The notes beneath the pieces were generated by a model, which was given only the letters and a program-made list of their open reading frames with translations, ran no database searches and was not told where the DNA came from. A stretch of DNA of 30,452 nt from JBLNBU01 sp050260215 (GTDB lineage: Bacteria > Pseudomonadota > Alphaproteobacteria > Rhodospirillales > Magnetospirillaceae). Both the position numbers and the translations under genes were made by a program. Positions 1 through 7,484 of the stretch are shown here, one piece after another. The stretch lies in the NCBI GenBank assembly GCA_050260215.1, contig JBLNBU010000235.1, forward strand, positions 1-30,452. The letters run 5' to 3'. Position 1 is the first letter of the stretch; the number at the start of each line of letters is the position of its first letter.

Positions 1-1
1 C

Positions 2-1123
2 GCCAGCCACGACCTGCGCCAGCCCATGCAGGCGCTGGCCATGTTCGTTGCCGTGCTGGCCGACCGGGTGTTCGAGACCGAGCACGCGCCGCTGGTCGGG
101 CGCATCCATGACTCGGTGGTGGCCCTGGAAGGGCTGCTCAACAGCCTGCTCGACGTCTCCAAGTTGGAGGCGGGACTGGTGGTGCCCCATCCCTCGGCCT
201 TTCCGGTCGCCGGAATGATGGATCGCCTAGCCGCCGAGTTCGAGCCCCTGTGCGCCGCCGAGGGCCTGGAATTCCGCGTCGTGCCGTCCAAGGCCTGCGT
301 GCAGTCAGACCCGTCGCTCCTGGAACGCATCTTGCGCAACCTGATCGGCAACGCGGTGCGCTATACCCGCAGCGGGCGGGTGTTGGTCGGCTGCCGCCGT
401 CGTGGGCCGGTGCTGCGCTTCGAGGTGTGGGACACCGGCATCGGCATTCCAGCCGGAGAGTTGAAGAACATCTTCCGCGAGTTCCACCAAGTGGGCAACG
501 CCAACCGCGACCGCCGGCAGGGATTGGGCCTGGGCCTGGCCATCGTCGAGCGGCTGGCCACGCTGCTGGGGCACCGCATCACCGTCAACTCGGTGGAAGG
601 CAAGGGCTCGATGTTCGCCGTCGAGGTGGCCGAGGCCGCCCTGCAGCCCCCTGCCAGGCCCCGGCAGCTCGCCCTGGGGCTGGGCGGGGCCGGCGCGGCG
701 CTGGTGGCCATCGACGACGAGCCCGACGTGCTGGAATCGCTCCGCCTGCTGCTGGAAAGCTGGGGGCACCGGGTGCTGGCCGTGCCCAGCGCCGACGAGG
801 CAGTGTGCCGGCTGGCCGAACTGGGGGCCGGCGTCGACATGGTCATCGCCGACTACCGCCTGCAGAACGGCGAGACCGGCGGGCAGGCGGTGGCCCGCGT
901 CGCCGCCGCGGTGGGCAAGCCGTTGCCCGCCATCATCCTGACCGGCGACACCGCCCCCGAGCGGCTGCGCCAGGCCCAGGACCTGGGCCACGGCCTGCTG
1001 CACAAGCCGGTGCAGGCCGACGCGCTGCGCGCCGCCATTGACGAGACACTGGCCCGCCAGGCCCGCGCGAGAAGGCGCGCCGACCGGACGCGCGGCAGCG
1101 CGCGGAAGGTGAAAACCGCTTGA
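2..1123 (+). CDS. Hybrid sensor histidine kinase/response regulator, 5' truncated by window edge
   Basis: Only the C-terminal part of a sensor kinase is present; the frame is open from base 2. The first codons read ASHDLRQPM, an H-box whose phosphoacceptor His is at 8-10. Next come an N-box (RNLIGNAVRYT, about 335-365), a G1 box (DTGIGIP, about 431-451) and a G2 box (GLGLGLAIV, about 524-550), which form the ATP-binding HATPase_c domain. A receiver domain starts near 705 with the acidic pair in IDDEPD, phospho-Asp in ADYRL (851-853), a conserved Thr in LTGDT and Lys in LHKPV (1004-1006). All catalytic residues are intact, so an active kinase that also carries a C-terminal phospho-receiver is expected. 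The SHDLRQP H-box is typical of the NahK/ErcS-like hybrid kinases of proteobacteria. The sensory N-terminus lies outside the window, so the stimulus is unknown. The tail after the receiver is Arg/Lys-rich. No partner regulator is adjacent. Confidence 0.9.
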   Translation, partial: ASHDLRQPMQALAMFVAVLADRVFETEHAPLVGRIHDSVVALEGLLNSLLDVSKLEAGLVVPHPSAFPVAGMMDRLAAEFEPLCAAEGLEFRVVPSKACVQSDPSLLERILRNLIGNAVRYTRSGRVLVGCRRRGPVLRFEVWDTGIGIPAGELKNIFREFHQVGNANRDRRQGLGLGLAIVERLATLLGHRITVNSVEGKGSMFAVEVAEAALQPPARPRQLALGLGGAGAALVAIDDEPDVLESLRLLLESWGHRVLAVPSADEAVCRLAELGAGVDMVIADYRLQNGETGGQAVARVAAAVGKPLPAIILTGDTAPERLRQAQDLGHGLLHKPVQADALRAAIDETLARQARARRRADRTRGSARKVKTA

Positions 1124-1143
1124 TTCCGCTGCTGTTTCCGCCA

Positions 1144-1162
1144 TGTCAACATCCGGTTGACA
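1144..1162. promoter_or_regulatory. Perfect 7-bp inverted repeat before the SDR gene
   Basis: TGTCAAC (1144-1150) and GTTGACA (1156-1162) are exact reverse complements separated by ATCCG. The element lies 21 bases after the kinase stop and ends 6 bases before the GGAG ribosome-binding site of the SDR gene. It could be a repressor operator or a short RNA hairpin affecting translation. It lacks a following T-run, so a classical terminator is less likely. Confidence 0.45.
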
Positions 1163-1178
1163 AACGGTGGAGACGGAC

Positions 1179-2033
1179 ATGCCGGAACAGGACCTGCCGC
1201 CCCAGCACCAGGACCGCCAGCCGGGCCTGGAAGGGGCCATGCGGCCCAAGCCGCGGGCCGAGATGGAGACCTATCGCGCCTCGGACCGCCTGAAGGGCAT
1301 GGCCGCCATCGTCACCGGCGGCGACTCGGGCATCGGCCGGGCGGTGGCCATCGGCTTCGCCAAGGAGGGTGCCGACATCACGGTGGCCTACCTCAACGAA
1401 CACCAGGACGCCGCCGAGACCAAGAGGCACGTGGAAGCGGCCGGCCGGCGCTGCCTGCTGCTGGCGGGCGACCTGGGCGACGAGGGGTTCTGCCGCCAAG
1501 TGGTCGAGCGCACCCTGTCCGAATTCGGACGCCTGGACGTGGTGGTCAACAACGCCGGCGAACAGCATCCCCAGGAAAGCCTGGAGGACATCACCGCCGA
1601 CCAGCTGGAACGCACCTTCCGCACCAACGTCTTCGCCATGTTCTACCTGACCAAGGCGGCATTGCCGCACCTGAAGGCCGGCGCCTCAATCATCAATACC
1701 GCCTCGATTACCGCGTATCGCGGCAATCCGGGGCTGTTGGACTATTCGTCGACCAAGGGGGCGATCGTGTCGTTCACCCGATCGCTGGCCTTGAATTTGG
1801 CCGGGCGCGACATCCGGGTCAACGCGGTGGCGCCGGGCCCGATCTGGACGCCGCTGATCCCGTCGACCTTCACGCCCGAGCAGGTGGGCAAATTCGGCAA
1901 GAAACAACCGCTGGGCCGGGTCGGCCACCCCGACGAGGTGGCGCCCAGCTTCATCTTTCTGGCCGGCTGCGACGCGTCCTATATCAGCGGCCAGGTCCTG
2001 CACCCCAATGGCGGCGAGGTGGTGGGAGGTTAG
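1179..2033 (+). CDS. SDR-family oxidoreductase (general stress protein 39/YghA-like)
   Basis: This is a short-chain dehydrogenase/reductase of 284 residues, probably cytosolic and NAD(P)-dependent. The Rossmann glycine motif is TGGDSGIGRAVA, followed by the NNAG structural motif, the catalytic Ser in NTASITAY and the YSSTK (YxxxK) active-site pair. PGPIWTPLIP and the C-terminal SGQVLHPNGG segment are also typical of classical SDRs. About 45 residues of Pro/Gln-rich sequence precede the fold, as in the YghA/GSP39 subgroup, whose substrates are poorly defined. I chose ATG 1179 because GGAG at 1169-1172 is well spaced from it; an in-frame GTG at 1167 would add four residues but overlaps that ribosome-binding site. 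It is a single gene convergent with the ACT-domain gene, leaving only 5 bases between stops. Substrate is unknown. Confidence 0.88.
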   Translation: MPEQDLPPQHQDRQPGLEGAMRPKPRAEMETYRASDRLKGMAAIVTGGDSGIGRAVAIGFAKEGADITVAYLNEHQDAAETKRHVEAAGRRCLLLAGDLGDEGFCRQVVERTLSEFGRLDVVVNNAGEQHPQESLEDITADQLERTFRTNVFAMFYLTKAALPHLKAGASIINTASITAYRGNPGLLDYSSTKGAIVSFTRSLALNLAGRDIRVNAVAPGPIWTPLIPSTFTPEQVGKFGKKQPLGRVGHPDEVAPSFIFLAGCDASYISGQVLHPNGGEVVGG

Positions 2034-2038
2034 ACCGG

Positions 2039-2557
2039 TCAGGCCGGGACGGCCTCGGTGTGGCAGGTCAGGTGCAACTCGCCGGCGGTGTTGGCCACGG
2101 TGGCCAGGCACTGCTCGACCCGCTCGGGGATCGAGACGGCGAAGCGGGTGACGTAAAGGTCCTGCTCGGGGATGCGCTGGGCCTCGATGCGGACGATGTT
2201 GGCCTTGTACTGGCCGAAGACCTCGGACAGGCGCGCGATCAGGCCAGGGCGGTCACCGCCGCCGACGACGATGCGGTGGGTGATCCGCCCCGACGGACCG
2301 TGGGCGGCGTCCAGCTCGAAGGGGCGGGCGGTGACGCGGGTGCCGGCCAGTTCGGGCATGGACGACAGGTCCGCCTCGATCTCGGCGGCCCCCAGGCCGG
2401 GGGGCAGCTCGCACACCGAGGTGAACTCGGCACCGGTGCCCAGCACGGCGAAGCTGGTGTCGCCCAGGTTGACGCCCAATTCGAACAGCCGGCCGGTGAT
2501 GGCGGCGACCAGGCCGGTACGGTCGGGTCCGAAGACGGAAATCAGCATGCTGGTCAT
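2039..2557 (-). CDS. Tandem ACT-domain protein, glycine cleavage system repressor (GcvR)-like
   Basis: A 172-residue protein built from two ACT domains and nothing else. The first starts at residue 4 (LISVFGPDRTGLVAAI) and the second near residue 95 (HRIVVGGGDRPGLIARL). The DRTG and DRPG turns are the ligand-binding loops of ACT folds. The arrangement matches GcvR and its relatives, which sense amino acids and act on partner regulators without a DNA-binding domain of their own. The start at ATG 2557 leads directly into the first ACT strand; AGAGGAG lies 12 bases upstream, a rather long spacing. It is transcribed divergently from the cytochrome c gene and convergently with the SDR. No gcv genes are nearby, so the ligand and the partner cannot be read from context; the family call is firm, the exact role is not. 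Confidence 0.82.
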   Translation of the reverse strand: MTSMLISVFGPDRTGLVAAITGRLFELGVNLGDTSFAVLGTGAEFTSVCELPPGLGAAEIEADLSSMPELAGTRVTARPFELDAAHGPSGRITHRIVVGGGDRPGLIARLSEVFGQYKANIVRIEAQRIPEQDLYVTRFAVSIPERVEQCLATVANTAGELHLTCHTEAVPA

Positions 2558-2653
2558 GGGATGATCGGGCTCCTCTGGGTTCCGCCGCACATATTGCGCC
2601 GGTCGCGGCCGTTTGTTAACTACTGACGGGCCGAAGCGGGCGAGGGAACCGAA

Positions 2654-3103
2654 GTGCCGCGTCTGGGGTGGATCATCGTGGCGGGACTGGTGGTGGCGGT
2701 GGGCGGCGCCGCCGGCTGGCTGCGCTGGAAGCCCTCCGAGGCCATCGATCCGTCCAACCAGACCCAGGTCGCCCTGGGCGGTGAGCTGTACCGCAAGCAC
2801 TGCGCCTCATGCCACGGCGCCAAGCTGGAAGGCCAGCCCCACTGGCAGGAGCGCAAGCCCAACGGCGCCTTGCCGGCTCCGCCCCATGACGCCAGCGGCC
2901 ACACCTGGCACCACCCCGACGACCAGCTGTTCGCCATCATCAAGCACGGCATGGCCCGCTTTGCGCCGCCCGACTATAAGACCGAGATGCCGGCCTTCGT
3001 CGGCAGCCTGACCGACGCGGATATCCGTGCCGTCCTGGCCTATATCAAGTCGTCCTGGCCGGCCGACATCCGCCAGCGCCAGGCCGCCGTCAGCCGCCGC
3101 TGA
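2654..3103 (+). CDS. Membrane-anchored class I cytochrome c
   Basis: A 149-residue monohaem cytochrome c. An uncleaved N-terminal segment (residues 5-22, WIIVAGLVVAVGGAAGWL) should anchor it in the inner membrane with the haem domain in the periplasm. The haem-binding motif CASCH covers residues 50-54 (Cys50, Cys53, His54), and Met112 in EMPAF is the likely sixth ligand. The domain ends with SLTDADIRAVLAYIKSSW, a typical C-terminal helix of this family. The start is a GTG at 2654, preceded by GAGGG about 8 bases upstream; no ATG fits. It stands alone, so its electron-transfer partner is not indicated. It resembles the cytochrome c family proteins often annotated only as c-type cytochrome. Confidence 0.88.
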   Translation: MPRLGWIIVAGLVVAVGGAAGWLRWKPSEAIDPSNQTQVALGGELYRKHCASCHGAKLEGQPHWQERKPNGALPAPPHDASGHTWHHPDDQLFAIIKHGMARFAPPDYKTEMPAFVGSLTDADIRAVLAYIKSSWPADIRQRQAAVSRR

Positions 3104-3104
3104 A

Positions 3105-3144
3105 CGGCTTAAGCCGCCCGGCGGGATTGGCCCGCCCGGCCGGC
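3105..3144. terminator. GC-rich hairpins after the cytochrome c gene
   Basis: A perfect 12-bp palindrome CGGCTTAAGCCG (3105-3116) follows the stop codon by one base. It overlaps a second, stronger hairpin in which GGCGGG (3120-3125) pairs with CCCGCC (3131-3136) across ATTGG, extended outward by further G-C pairs with one bulge and one mismatch. The two structures are mutually exclusive. No T-run follows, so this could be an imperfect terminator or an mRNA-end stabiliser. Confidence 0.35.
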
Positions 3145-3192
3145 GCGCTCACATCCTCCCCAGCCAAGCTCGACCCCAGGGAGGGTGTCCGC

Positions 3193-3603
3193 ATGACCCG
3201 CTTCGCCAAGCTGCGTGCCGCCACCTGCCTGACCGCCGCGCTCGGCATGCTGCCGCTGCAGGCACCCGCACCCGCCCATGCGGCGATGATCTCCACCGAT
3301 GCCGTCATCGCCGAGGCCCAGGCCGCCACCGGCCGCGAGCGCCTGGATGCGCTGCTGGCCCGCGAGGACGTCAGGGGCGAACTGGCCCGCCTTGGGGTTT
3401 CCCCCGACGAGGCGCGTGCCCGCGTCGCCGCCCTGTCCGACGACGAGGTCCGCGACGCGGTCGGCCGCCTGGACTCGCTGCCTGCCGGCGGCGACGCCAT
3501 CGCCGCGGTCATCGGCGCCGCCATCCTGATCTTCGTCATCTTGCTGATCACCGACATCGCCGGCCTGACCAAGGTGTTTCCTTGGACCCGCAGCGTGCGG
3601 TGA
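3193..3603 (+). CDS. PA2779-family small membrane protein (DUF6627-like)
   Basis: A 136-residue protein with an N-terminal signal peptide (residues 1-30, ending PAHA-AM), a soluble helical region rich in Ala, Arg and Glu, and one C-terminal membrane segment (AAVIGAAILIFVILLITDI). The LARLGVSPDEARARVAALS motif followed by a single C-terminal helix is characteristic of the PA2779 family. That family is regularly found directly upstream of a PA2778-type cysteine peptidase, as here. Start ATG 3193 has GAGGG 8 bases upstream. The stop overlaps the GTG start of the next gene by four bases (GTGA), so the two proteins are almost certainly co-translated. Its function is unknown; by position it may anchor, chaperone or be processed by its partner. 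Confidence 0.8.
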   Translation: MTRFAKLRAATCLTAALGMLPLQAPAPAHAAMISTDAVIAEAQAATGRERLDALLAREDVRGELARLGVSPDEARARVAALSDDEVRDAVGRLDSLPAGGDAIAAVIGAAILIFVILLITDIAGLTKVFPWTRSVR

Positions 3604-4409
3604 GGCGACTGCTGCTGCTGGTCCTGGCGTTGACGTTGGCGGCCTGTGCCGGGCCGCAGGCGACCGCCCTGGTCGACGATGCGGGCAGCCTGCCGCGCCG
3701 GGCCGAGGTCGCCGCTGTGCCCTTCTTCGCGCAGGAAGAGCATCTGTGCGGCCCGGCCGCCCTGGCCACCGTCCTGTCATGGGGCGGCCTGGCCGCGTCG
3801 TCGGACGATCTCGACCCGCTGGTCTATACCCCCCGCCGGGCCGGCAGCCTGGCCGCCGACATGCTGGGGGCGGCCAGGCGGCTGGGACGCCTGGCGGTTC
3901 CGGTGGGCAGCCTGGCCGGCGTGCTGGGCGAGGTGGCCGCCGGCAATCCGGTGCTGGTGCTGCAGAACCTGAGCCTGGACATCGCACCCCTGTGGCACTT
4001 CGCCGTGGTGGTCGGCTACGACCTGGACGCGCGGGTGGCGGTGCTGCGCTCGGGCGGCCAGGAGCGCCAGGAGATGGCGCTCGATACCTTCGAGCACACC
4101 TGGAGCCGGGCAGGGGGCTGGGCCGTGGTGGTGCTGCCGCCCGACCGCCTGCCGGCCACGGCGTCCGAACTGGACGTCGCCCGCGCCGCCGCGGCCCTGG
4201 AACGCACCGGCTGGGCCGGTGCCGCCGCGCGCAGCTACCGCGCCATGCAGGACCGCTGGCCCGACAGCCTGGTCGCCGCGGTGGGCCTTGGCAACGCCCT
4301 GTTCGCCCAAGGCGACCGCACGGGAGCCGCCCAGGTGCTCCAGGCGGCGGCCGAGAAGCACCCCGAGTCGTCGGTGATCCGCCATAACCTGGACGAGGTC
4401 AACCGCTGA
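3600..4409 (+). CDS. PA2778-family C39-like cysteine peptidase lipoprotein with TPR tail
   Basis: A 269-residue predicted lipoprotein: the signal RRLLLLVLALTLAAC ends in a lipobox with Cys16. A C39-like papain-fold domain follows, with the oxyanion Gln45 and catalytic Cys50 in FFAQEEHLCGPAALATVL and catalytic His133 in PLWHFAVVVGYD. The third catalytic residue expected shortly after the His is not obvious, since that segment reads VAVLRSGG. Residues 185-269 form TPR-like helices (ALERTGWAGAAARSYRAM..., LGNALFAQGDRTGAAQVL). I took the GTG at 3600 as start because it gives a proper lipoprotein signal and overlaps the upstream stop as GTGA; earlier in-frame starts lie inside the previous gene. 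It probably acts at the periplasmic face of a membrane. The 3' end overlaps the convergent phosphoesterase gene by 11 bases. Substrate unknown; the neighbouring small membrane protein is a candidate. Confidence 0.83.
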   Translation: MRRLLLLVLALTLAACAGPQATALVDDAGSLPRRAEVAAVPFFAQEEHLCGPAALATVLSWGGLAASSDDLDPLVYTPRRAGSLAADMLGAARRLGRLAVPVGSLAGVLGEVAAGNPVLVLQNLSLDIAPLWHFAVVVGYDLDARVAVLRSGGQERQEMALDTFEHTWSRAGGWAVVVLPPDRLPATASELDVARAAAALERTGWAGAAARSYRAMQDRWPDSLVAAVGLGNALFAQGDRTGAAQVLQAAAEKHPESSVIRHNLDEVNR

Positions 4410-5169
4410 CCCACACCCCGCCCTTCTTCTCGAACCCGTGGGTATGGACGCGGTGGAAGGCTTCGCCGCTCCAGCCCTGGACTGTGACGTCCAGGCGGGG
4501 CATGTCGACGCGGATCAGGCAGTAGCCGTTGGCATCCTCGCGCAAGCGGGTCGAGCAGGCCGTCGACGCCTGCACCAGCACCAGCGAGCTGGGACCGGGG
4601 GCGTGGATGACCTCCACATGGGCGCGGTGGACGTGCCCGGTCAGCACCAGGTCGATGCCGTGCCGGGCCAGGGGCTCGAAGGCGTGGCCGTCGGCGGTGT
4701 GGCCCAGCGGGTGGTGCAGGAACACGGTACGGCAGACCGAAGGCGCCGCCTCGGCCAGGGTGGTGGCGACGTGGTCCAGGTGGCCGGGCTTCAGCTTGCC
4801 CGACTGCCAGCGGAAGCGGGTGGTGCTGTCCAGGCCGATGGCCAGCACCTCTTCATCCTGCCACACCGGCCAGGGATCATGGCCGGGCAGATGGTGGTGG
4901 AACTTGGCGCGCGGGCGGAACAGGCGGTTCACCGGCCGGTACATGGGCGCCAGGTCGTGGTTGCCGGGCACGATCACCGCCGGTGCCGGCAGACGGGCCA
5001 GGAAGGCACGCGCCTCGGCGAACTGGTGGGAGCGGGCCCGCTGGGTCAAATCGCCCGACACCACCACCACGTCGGGACGGTGGCGTTCCAGGTCGGCCAG
5101 CAGCGCCGCCACCACTGCCGGGTCGGTGCGGCCGAAATGCAGGTCGGACAGGTGGGCGATGATCCTCAT
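4399..5169 (-). CDS. Calcineurin-like metallophosphoesterase (CpdA/YkuE-like)
   Basis: A 256-residue binuclear metallophosphoesterase. All family motifs are present in order: SDLHFG (residues 8-13), SGDLT, GNHD, the HHP pair and GHVHRAH. These supply the Asp, His and Asn ligands of two metal ions, so an active hydrolase is expected, acting on a phosphomonoester, phosphodiester or nucleotide. No signal peptide is seen, so it is cytosolic or peripheral. Its ATG overlaps the stop of the upstream diacylglycerol kinase-like gene (ATGA), and it is the last gene of a three-gene minus-strand operon with a patatin. That context favours a lipid-linked or lipid head-group phosphate substrate over cAMP, but this is inference. 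It lacks an identified terminator before the convergent gene. Confidence 0.87.
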   Translation of the reverse strand: MRIIAHLSDLHFGRTDPAVVAALLADLERHRPDVVVVSGDLTQRARSHQFAEARAFLARLPAPAVIVPGNHDLAPMYRPVNRLFRPRAKFHHHLPGHDPWPVWQDEEVLAIGLDSTTRFRWQSGKLKPGHLDHVATTLAEAAPSVCRTVFLHHPLGHTADGHAFEPLARHGIDLVLTGHVHRAHVEVIHAPGPSSLVLVQASTACSTRLREDANGYCLIRVDMPRLDVTVQGWSGEAFHRVHTHGFEKKGGVWVSG

Positions 5170-6065
5170 CGGCTTCCTCCCGGCGGGCGCAGTACCAACA
5201 GCGCCTTGGGGCGCAGGCGGAACACCAGCGGCGAGCGCAGCACCGTGACCTCGCCGTCCAGCGACACCATGGCGCGGCGCGAGCGGGTGGTCACGCGGAC
5301 CTCGTCGGCGCGAATGGTGCCTAAGAGCTGGGTGGTCTTCCACCGCCCCAGCAGCGCCTTGAGCACCAGCCACAGCAACGCCAGGCGCGAGGTGGCCCGC
5401 GCGATGTGGACCTCCAGCTCGCCCTTGTCCAGGGCCTGGCGCAACGGCGGTGCGCCCTCCTTCCAGGCGTTGTTGGTCACCACCAGGAGCGGCGTCGCCA
5501 CCGCCATGGCCGCACCTTGCAGGCTCAGCTGCACCTTGACCACCGGATAGCGGCGGAAGGCGCGCAGCGCCGCCACCAGCATGGCCGGCCGCTTGCTCAT
5601 GCCGTCGCGCTGCAGGTGGTCGCGGCGGCGGACCATCCACGGATGCATGCCTAGGCTGGCCCAGATGGCGAAGGGATGGCCGTTGACCTCGGCCAGGTCG
5701 ATGGCCACCGGCTCGGCCCCGGCCAGCGCCCGGGCCGCCTCGACCGGATCCAGCGGCAGGCCCAGGTCGCGGGCCAGCAGGTTCAGCGTGCCCAGCGGAA
5801 CCAGGCCCAGCGGACGGTCGCGCCCCAGCCCGGCCAGGATGGCGGTCAGCACGGTGCCGTCGCCGCCGCCCACCACCACCGCATCGACGTCGGTGCGCGC
5901 CGCCAGCGCCGACAGCGCCGCCGCCAGGTCGCGCCGTCCGACCACCTCGGTGCGGACCTGGTGGCCGGCATCGGCCAGCGCGGCGGCCACCGCCTCGACG
6001 GTGCGATCGAGGGGAAGGTGCCTGAAACTTCCGGCCGAGCGGTTGACGACGAACGCGAGCTGCAT
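5166..6065 (-). CDS. Diacylglycerol/lipid kinase family protein (YegS/DagK/LCB5 type)
   Basis: A 299-residue member of the DAGK catalytic-domain family, which phosphorylates lipid alcohols such as diacylglycerol, ceramide or phosphatidylglycerol with ATP. The N-terminal strand FVVNRSAGS is followed by the nucleotide-binding VVVGGGDGTV motif and the PLGTLNLLARDLGLP loop, both hallmarks of the fold. The C-terminal sandwich ends with SLDGEVT, the conserved Asp-Gly-Glu signature. Start ATG 6065 was chosen because it opens directly into the first beta strand; upstream in-frame sequence is not protein-like. It lies 32 bases after the patatin stop and overlaps the phosphoesterase start by four bases. 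Lipid substrate cannot be deduced; the patatin neighbour suggests glycerolipid turnover. Confidence 0.87.
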   Translation of the reverse strand: MQLAFVVNRSAGSFRHLPLDRTVEAVAAALADAGHQVRTEVVGRRDLAAALSALAARTDVDAVVVGGGDGTVLTAILAGLGRDRPLGLVPLGTLNLLARDLGLPLDPVEAARALAGAEPVAIDLAEVNGHPFAIWASLGMHPWMVRRRDHLQRDGMSKRPAMLVAALRAFRRYPVVKVQLSLQGAAMAVATPLLVVTNNAWKEGAPPLRQALDKGELEVHIARATSRLALLWLVLKALLGRWKTTQLLGTIRADEVRVTTRSRRAMVSLDGEVTVLRSPLVFRLRPKALLVLRPPGGSR

Positions 6066-6097
6066 TCCCTGACAGCACGTCAGCTCGCCCCCCGGTG

Positions 6098-7306
6098 TCA
6101 AGGGACCATCGCTCTCCACTGTGCGATGGCGTCGGCGGCCCAGCGATGACCGATCTGCGGGACCAGGGTGTCGCGCTCTGCCCGAAGTGGCTGGTTGGGC
6201 ACGACGCCGGCCGGACAGAGCCACCAGTCGCACAGGCGGTCGATGGCCTCGACCTGCTCCTGCTTGACGGCGTCCATGTCCAGTTCCTTGAGGGTGTCGA
6301 AATCGTCCGCATAGTCGGGCGGAGGCATCTGCCAGCCGGTTCCCGTCCAGATGGGCTGGATCAGCGGGTTGAGGCGCACCACGGGGCCGTCGGTTATGGA
6401 CGGCCGGTCATCGGTCGGCAGCGTGCCGCCCAGGACCACATGGGCCATGAAGCTGGCCGCATCGGGCGGGTCGTCGAGGATCGAGGTGGCGAGCTTGCGG
6501 ACGTCGTTGATCGGTCCCGGGCCCTTGCGCTCGTGGTGGACGGGATCGGCGGGCGGTTCGAGCGGCAGCCGGGCCGAGCCTGTGCCGATGCTCAGCGCCA
6601 CCACGGCGGCGCCCTCGCGCTCGGGATCGGCCAGGGCCTCCACCACGCCGGCCATGACCGGGTTGTTGAGGCCGGCGACGCCGCCGTCCCAATACAGTTC
6701 GGAGTCCACCACGGCCGGACAATCGAAGTAGTTCACCGGGGCGGTCGACGATGCATGGATCGCCCACGGCAACTTGGGCACCGGCCCGGCCGATCGGTTG
6801 CCGGCCAGGCTGCCGGTGTTGGACCGGAAGAACTTTGCCCGTTCGCGGTGATAATCGAAGGCGGTGATGACCAGGTGGGGCAACCGGCTGCCGTCCGCGG
6901 CGCGCTTCGGCAATTCGTCCATGGGCGTATCGTGCAGGGCGATGCCGCCCATCGCGCCGGCGCCCATGGGGCCGAACGCCCGTTTCAGGCCTTCCAGCTT
7001 TTCTTCCGTGAGGTAGCGAGAGAAAAAGCCCAGCTTGCGGTTGATGGCGGCGATCGGCCAGGCCCTGTCGACGAACATCCGCCGGCGCCATTCCTCCGAA
7101 TAGAACAGGCGGAACGCCTGGGACAGCCGAATGTTCGAGAACAGCGCGCCGGCGGTGATGCTGCCGCCCGAATTGGCGATCACCAGCCGGAAATTCTTGA
7201 GGACCTCGTGGCCGGTGACATCGCCGTAGATGGCCATCAGCGCGCGGACCTGGATGATCGCCCATGAACCGCCGCCGTCCAGGCTGAGAATGGAATATCG
7301 GCTCAT
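6098..7306 (-). CDS. Patatin-like phospholipase
   Basis: A 402-residue patatin-fold acyl hydrolase. The oxyanion loop is LSLDGGGSWAI (residues 8-18), the nucleophile elbow is IANSGGS with Ser47, and the catalytic dyad Asp lies in YWDGGVAGLNNP. The segment ASSTAPVNYFDCP before it is also typical. Two deviations from the canonical motifs are visible: DGGGxRG has become DGGGSWA, and the first Gly of GxSxG is Ala. The Ser and Asp are both retained, so activity remains plausible. No signal peptide or membrane helix is seen, so it should act on inner-leaflet phospholipids or on soluble acyl esters. ATG 7306 is preceded by AGGGGGA. It heads an operon with the lipid kinase-like and phosphoesterase genes and is divergent from an acyl-CoA synthetase that could use released fatty acids. 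Codon use is somewhat less CTG-biased than in neighbours. Confidence 0.87.
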   Translation of the reverse strand: MSRYSILSLDGGGSWAIIQVRALMAIYGDVTGHEVLKNFRLVIANSGGSITAGALFSNIRLSQAFRLFYSEEWRRRMFVDRAWPIAAINRKLGFFSRYLTEEKLEGLKRAFGPMGAGAMGGIALHDTPMDELPKRAADGSRLPHLVITAFDYHRERAKFFRSNTGSLAGNRSAGPVPKLPWAIHASSTAPVNYFDCPAVVDSELYWDGGVAGLNNPVMAGVVEALADPEREGAAVVALSIGTGSARLPLEPPADPVHHERKGPGPINDVRKLATSILDDPPDAASFMAHVVLGGTLPTDDRPSITDGPVVRLNPLIQPIWTGTGWQMPPPDYADDFDTLKELDMDAVKQEQVEAIDRLCDWWLCPAGVVPNQPLRAERDTLVPQIGHRWAADAIAQWRAMVP

Positions 7307-7484
7307 CGTTCCCCCTTGCCCCGCTGGTAATGCAACCCATCAGAAAGAATCGCAGCATATAACAATACCATGGAGGGCGGTTGGCCGGCTTGAAAAAGTA
7401 CTCGCCTGGACGCATGCTCGTGGCCTTCAAAGGGGAGCCGGGCGCATCAAGACGCCAGCGGCAAGAACGACGAGCGGAGGGAAC
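7307..7484. promoter_or_regulatory. Divergent intergenic region, patatin / acyl-CoA synthetase
   Basis: These 178 bases separate two divergent genes and must hold both promoters. The part at 7340-7375 is locally AT-rich (CATATAACAATACC at 7358-7371), the most promoter-like patch. A weak plus-strand candidate is TTGAAA (7390-7395) and CATGCT (7413-7418) with 17 bases between. No clear operator repeat was seen. The synthetase ribosome-binding site GGAGG lies at 7476-7480. Confidence 0.4.

Noticed and set aside
4399..6312. Phosphoesterase as the C-terminal half of a 637-residue fusion
   Set aside because: The upstream half is the out-of-frame shadow of the kinase-like gene; ATG 5169 overlaps that gene's stop and opens directly into the phosphoesterase fold.
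6098..7306. Patatin as the effector of a CBASS-type anti-phage system
   Set aside because: No cyclic-oligonucleotide synthase, ubiquitin-like or HORMA gene lies nearby; the neighbours are lipid-metabolism genes.
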